Below, piece by piece: positions 21,337 to 24,922 of a stretch of 24,922 nt of DNA; the first letter of the stretch is position 1; every line of letters starts with the position of its first letter. Below the pieces are notes generated by a model. That model was not told where the DNA came from, searched no databases, and saw only the letters and a program-made list of their open reading frames with translations. The stretch lies in NCBI GenBank assembly GCA_964610885.1, contig CAZSWR010000055.1, positions 1-24,922 on the forward strand, read 5' to 3'. The position numbers and the translations under genes are program-made. This DNA comes from CAZSWR01 sp964610885 (lineage in GTDB: Bacteria > Bacteroidota > Ignavibacteria > Kapaibacteriales > UBA2268).

Positions 21337-23970
21337 CTATTTCTTGGCTTCTTCGATCAGTTCGGCCAGCAATTGGAAGGCAGCGAATGGGGTCATATTG
21401 TTGATGTCGGCATCGAGGATTTTTCGGCGAAGCAAATCGTCGCGGAATTCGAAAATGGACATTTGTTCGTGGGCCACTTTGGATTTCCTTGCTCGAATTC
21501 TCTCGGTTTTGGCCTGGCGGGTTTTCATGCCGTCGGCTGTGGTTTCCTCGGTGGAGTCCGATTCGAGCGTTCGCATGATTTCGTCGGCGCGGTCGATTAT
21601 TCCTTGGGGCATTCCGGCCATGCGCGCCACGTGGATACCGAAAGAGTGGTCGCTGGCTCCGGGCTTCACTCGGTGCGAAAAGATCACGGTGTCGCCGGAT
21701 TCAATTGTTTCCACTTGGTAATTTGCAATGTTTTCGTAGCGCTCGGTCAGGTTGTTCAGCTCGTGGTAGTGCGTGGCGAATAGTGTCTTGGCCTGTATCT
21801 TGTCGTGAATGAATTCGGAAATGGCCCAAGCTATCGAAATACCGTCGAAAGTTGCAGTGCCGCGGCCCACCTCGTCGAGCAGAATCAGGCTGCTTTCAGT
21901 GGCGTTGTTCATAATGTTCGCAGCTTCCTGCATTTCCACGAGGAAGGTACTCTCGCCGGCAGCAATATTGTCCTGAGCGCCCACGCGAGTGAAAATTCTG
22001 TCCACCACGCCGATCCGGGCCTCTTTGGCTGGCACGAACGAACCGACCTGCGCCAGAAGCACAATCAGAGCCACTTGGCGCAAATAGCACGATTTGCCGG
22101 ACATGTTCGGGCCGGTGATGATATGTATCAGTTCGCCATCGGGATTGAGCATCGTGCTGTTCCGAGTAAAACTTTCGCCCACGGGCATCAATTTTTCAAC
22201 CACCGGATGCCGCCCTTCGTCGATATGAATCTCGCGGGAATCATCTACGATCGGCTCGGTGTAGATATTCGCAATGGCCACCTCGGCGAAACCGGCCAAG
22301 CAATCAATCTCGGCAATCGTCGCAGCGTTGGATTGGATCGAAGCGGTAAACTCGGCTACTCTGGCGAGCAAAGACGTGAAAAGCGAACGCTCCAACTCGA
22401 GGATCTTTTCTTCTGCCCCAAGAATCTTTGATTCGTAGTCTTTCAGCTCATCGGTCGAGTAGCGCTCGGCGTTGGTAAGTGTGCCTTTCCGAGTGTAGTG
22501 CTCGGGGGCTTTGTGCTTGTGTGTGTTCGTTATTTCGATGTAGTATCCGGCCACGTTATTGAACCCCACCTTGAGCGATGGAATGCCGGTCGTCTCGCGC
22601 TCGCGCTCTTGGAACGAAGCGATCCAGTCTTTGCCTTTCGATTTTGCCTCGGTGTATTCGTCCAATTCGCGGCTGTATCCACGATTGAAAACTGTACCCG
22701 AACCGAGCGCGTTTTGTGCCTCCTCCGATATTGCGAAATCGATAGCTTGAGTAACCTCGTCCACAGGCTGTAACCTGTCGGCAAGGTTTTGGACGTATTC
22801 GCATTTCGAGCCGGACAGCGCTTGCTTCAGCGCAGGCACAGCGAGCAGCCCACGTTTGAGCGAGACCATGTCCCGAGGTGTGGCCCTCGAGGCGCAAGCC
22901 TTGGCAATCAGCCTTTCCAGGTCGCCCACTTCGGCCATTCCGCTGCGGACGCTCGAGCGAACTTTCTCGGCATCGGCCATGTATTTGACGGCAGATTTCC
23001 TGCGGAGGATTTGCTGCAAGTCCTTCAGCGGGCGTGTGAGCCACCCTTTGAGCAATCGGCTGCCCATCGGCGTCTGTGTCCGGTCGATTACCGAAACGAG
23101 CGACGAAGACTCCTCGGATTGCGAAAAGACAATCTCCAAGTTCCGCCGAGTGGAATAATCGAGCAGCATGTATTCGTTCGGGTCGTACATGCGGATTGTT
23201 TTTATTTGCTCTAATTGGCCCTGCTGAGTTTCTTTTATGTAATAGAGTACGGCGCCGGAAGCTGCGATGCCTGCGGTGAAGTATTCCAGGCCGAAGCCCT
23301 TGAGCGATTGGACTCGGAAGTGGCCCAATAGCGCTTGCCGAGCGAACTCTTCGTCGAAGATCCACTCCTCGAGCCGGTTCACGAATGGCTTCGTGGTCAG
23401 TTTCCCGACCAGGCCATCGATTTCGTTTCTTTGCGCTTTCGATACGATTATTTCGGCCGGGGCGAGCGCGTCGAGCACTGTGGCAAGCTGCGAAAGCGGC
23501 ACTTCGGCGGCTTGGAATTCGCCGGTGGAAACGTCGGCAAAGGCAATGCCTGCGAATCCGGCCGTGCCCTTTGTCCGAATAATAATCGATGCTACGTAGT
23601 TATTTTTGTTGGATTCGAGCAATTTGTCGTAGATAGCCACGCCCGGAGTAACCACCTCGATGACGCCACGCTTCACGATGCCTCGGGCAAATTTGGGATC
23701 TTCGAGTTGCTCGCAAACGGCCACGCGGTATCCGGCGCGAACCAGTTTCGGCAGGTAGGTATCGATTTGGTGGTGGGGGAATCCGGCAAGCCGAGTATCG
23801 TCCCCGTGGTTGCGTTTGGTCAGAGTAATACCGGCCACTTGCGATAGGATTACAGCATCGTCCCCAAAGGTCTCGAAGAAATCGCCCATGCGGAAAAGCA
23901 ACACCGTGTCGGGGTGCTTCGCCTTGATCTGGTGGTATTGCTTCATTAGCGGGGTTTGCTGTTCTTTCAT
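21337..23970 (-). CDS. mutS: DNA mismatch repair protein MutS
   Basis: This 877-residue ATPase recognises mismatches and recruits MutL. Domain I carries the mismatch-wedge motif FFE (residues 31-33, in LLFRMGDFFETF). The connector, lever and clamp domains follow without a break. The ATPase has Walker A GPNMSGKS (620-627), Walker B LILLDEVGRGT with Asp699/Glu700, and the signature ATHYHEL segment. The C-terminus ends in the usual INNMTPFAAFQLLAELIEEA. Length fits the 850-890 of MutS1. It is therefore full-length repair MutS, not MutS2. The ATG at 23970 is 33 bp after the preceding membrane-protein gene, so it is probably the last gene of an mtgA-led unit. No mutL is nearby. Confidence 0.97.
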   Translation of the reverse strand: MKEQQTPLMKQYHQIKAKHPDTVLLFRMGDFFETFGDDAVILSQVAGITLTKRNHGDDTRLAGFPHHQIDTYLPKLVRAGYRVAVCEQLEDPKFARGIVKRGVIEVVTPGVAIYDKLLESNKNNYVASIIIRTKGTAGFAGIAFADVSTGEFQAAEVPLSQLATVLDALAPAEIIVSKAQRNEIDGLVGKLTTKPFVNRLEEWIFDEEFARQALLGHFRVQSLKGFGLEYFTAGIAASGAVLYYIKETQQGQLEQIKTIRMYDPNEYMLLDYSTRRNLEIVFSQSEESSSLVSVIDRTQTPMGSRLLKGWLTRPLKDLQQILRRKSAVKYMADAEKVRSSVRSGMAEVGDLERLIAKACASRATPRDMVSLKRGLLAVPALKQALSGSKCEYVQNLADRLQPVDEVTQAIDFAISEEAQNALGSGTVFNRGYSRELDEYTEAKSKGKDWIASFQERERETTGIPSLKVGFNNVAGYYIEITNTHKHKAPEHYTRKGTLTNAERYSTDELKDYESKILGAEEKILELERSLFTSLLARVAEFTASIQSNAATIAEIDCLAGFAEVAIANIYTEPIVDDSREIHIDEGRHPVVEKLMPVGESFTRNSTMLNPDGELIHIITGPNMSGKSCYLRQVALIVLLAQVGSFVPAKEARIGVVDRIFTRVGAQDNIAAGESTFLVEMQEAANIMNNATESSLILLDEVGRGTATFDGISIAWAISEFIHDKIQAKTLFATHYHELNNLTERYENIANYQVETIESGDTVIFSHRVKPGASDHSFGIHVARMAGMPQGIIDRADEIMRTLESDSTEETTADGMKTRQAKTERIRARKSKVAHEQMSIFEFRDDLLRRKILDADINNMTPFAAFQLLAELIEEAKK

Positions 23971-24003
23971 GGTTCAATTGCTCGTGGTTTGTTTTGTGCG
24001 GTA

Positions 24004-24672
24004 TTAATAGACAAAGGGGATTAGTGATTTTGTTTTGCTTCGGTAATCAATCCATTCCTGGCCAAATTCAACGGCGAGCATCTTTTCTTCCCTTCCGATT
24101 CTGAGCATAAGATTTATCAGAATGGCGGCAGTGAAAATCAAACCGACAGAAGAGACGAAAACCATGGCCAGGCCCAGGCTCAACAATATGATGCCCGTGT
24201 AGCGCGGATGCCTGACGAAACGGTACGGGCCGATTTGGATTAATTTGTGGCCATCTTGGATCGATAGATTTATCGTGAAGAACTTGCCCAAGTATTGGAC
24301 TGAAGCATTCATCAGCACAAATGCAAGAACCAACACTGCCACGCCGGCCCAGCGAATCGCATCACCGCCCGGAAGTGGGAAGGCGCCCAAGTTGTCGGTC
24401 ATCGGAGCCACGATAATGTTGAAAAATGGAACCAGTTGGAACTGCAAGAACCACAGACGATTCTCGCTAATCAATGTCTTTGCGGATTTAACCTGTTGGC
24501 CTTCGAACCGGACGAAAAATGCGGAGAAAAAAGTATTAATCACGGTAAGCGCCAGGAATGCCGCACGCGGCGCGCTATCCATGAATCCGGTTAGGTCGAA
24601 AAAGCCGTATCCAGCCAGTGGCATTAATGAAAATAAAAAAAGGCCGGGGATCAAATTCAAAATCTTTGCCAT
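24004..24672 (-). CDS. Isoprenylcysteine-carboxylmethyltransferase-like membrane protein
   Basis: This 222-residue integral membrane protein has about five to six hydrophobic segments. The C-terminal half carries the ICMT/PEMT-type motif: GPYRFVRHPRYTGIILLSLG, then EE(K)ML and FGQEWIDYRSKTKSLIPF. In that family the RHPxY and EE residues bind S-adenosylmethionine at the membrane face. Bacterial members often methylate lipids or small isoprenoid substrates, and the substrate here is unknown. The ATG at 24672 is preferred over a TTG at 24687, although neither has a strong Shine-Dalgarno. It lies 16 bp after the mtgA stop and 33 bp before mutS. Confidence 0.85.
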   Translation of the reverse strand: MAKILNLIPGLFLFSLMPLAGYGFFDLTGFMDSAPRAAFLALTVINTFFSAFFVRFEGQQVKSAKTLISENRLWFLQFQLVPFFNIIVAPMTDNLGAFPLPGGDAIRWAGVAVLVLAFVLMNASVQYLGKFFTINLSIQDGHKLIQIGPYRFVRHPRYTGIILLSLGLAMVFVSSVGLIFTAAILINLMLRIGREEKMLAVEFGQEWIDYRSKTKSLIPFVY

Positions 24673-24688
24673 AGAAAGTGTCTTCAAT

Positions 24689-24922
24689 TTATTTTGGAAT
24701 AGCTATCGATTTCATACGCCCCTGAATGAAGCCGGCGCGGCGTTGGATGTAGCTCGTGGGCGCGGCGGGGGACCACCTGCGCGGGTTCGGCAGCACGGCT
24801 GCAATAAGCGCGGCCTCGCCCGGCGAAAGGTCTTTGGCCGACTTGCCAAAATACTTACGCGAGGCAGCTTCGACGCCATAGATGCCGTCGCCCATCTCGA
24901 CAATGTTTGCATAGACCTCGAG
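24689..24922 (-). CDS. mtgA: Monofunctional peptidoglycan glycosyltransferase, C-terminal part
   Basis: Only the last 77 residues are in the window; the gene runs off the right edge. They match the end of a GT51 transglycosylase domain: LEVYANIVEMGDGIYGVEAA, then YFGKSAKDLSPGEAALIAAV and LPNPRRWSPAAPTSYIQRRA. GT51 enzymes polymerise lipid II into glycan strands at the outer face of the inner membrane. The protein ends 20 residues after this domain, so there is no transpeptidase module and it is the MtgA type, not a class A penicillin-binding protein. It heads the mtgA, methyltransferase-like, mutS unit. Confidence 0.88.
   Translation of the reverse strand, partial: LEVYANIVEMGDGIYGVEAASRKYFGKSAKDLSPGEAALIAAVLPNPRRWSPAAPTSYIQRRAGFIQGRMKSIAIPK

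Overview
The window reads as a piece of ordinary chromosome from a Gram-negative bacterium of the FCB (Bacteroidota/Chlorobiota/Ignavibacteriota) assemblage. The case rests on kdsB (Kdo activation, hence lipopolysaccharide), lipoproteins with classical lipoboxes, a GlmM with the GGEGSGG-type sugar loop, a Lat-type lysine 6-aminotransferase, and several promoter-like boxes of the Bacteroidota form TAnnTTTG. An Ignavibacteria/Kapabacteria-like lineage is my best guess, made from protein style only. I see no rRNA, tRNA, CRISPR array, integrase or transposase gene.

Layout from left to right. A terminator-like hairpin is followed by a lipoprotein with an M3-like zinc-peptidase motif (+). Next come cysS (-), a glmM-like phosphohexomutase (+), and maf overlapping an orphan sugar-ABC permease (+). 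yraN (-), a DUF3788 gene (-) and a two-gene unit, DJ-1 then DUF1905/YdeI-like (-), follow. Then come a 12-repeat TPR protein (+), a doubtful 47-residue ORF, and lat (+). The minus-strand pair thpR then lipoprotein is followed by CBS-pair then kdsB (-), and mntP (-). cheW (+), sixA (+) and pepT (+) come next, facing the minus-strand cluster mtgA (cut by the window edge), an isoprenylcysteine-methyltransferase-like membrane protein, and mutS. Most genes are housekeeping: translation, cell-envelope precursors, peptide and lysine catabolism, DNA repair, nucleotide sanitation. They form short units of one to three genes, not one pathway.

The unusual content lies between the genes. At least five kinds of non-coding repeat occupy the long gaps. 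The most striking is a ~178-bp element present three times (8823-9001, 17331-17508 inverted, 20974-21149). It has ~29-bp terminal inverted repeats and four small stem-loops at conserved order and spacing, while the spacers between them have diverged. In two copies it is followed, at 46 and 47 bp in element orientation, by a second 66-68-bp inverted-repeat unit with ends like CTCATCCGATGACT, so the full-length element appears to be a ~290-bp composite. Other repeats are a 159-bp long-hairpin element (4303-4461), a 135-bp MITE-like element (2446-2580), a ~70-bp sequence starting at the stop codons of cysS and of the DUF3788 gene, and a cluster of GC-rich palindromes after sixA.

The composite repeat is the best candidate here for something undescribed. 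Whether it is a MITE mobilised in trans, a structured RNA or something else cannot be decided from this window, and its novelty cannot be judged without a database search.
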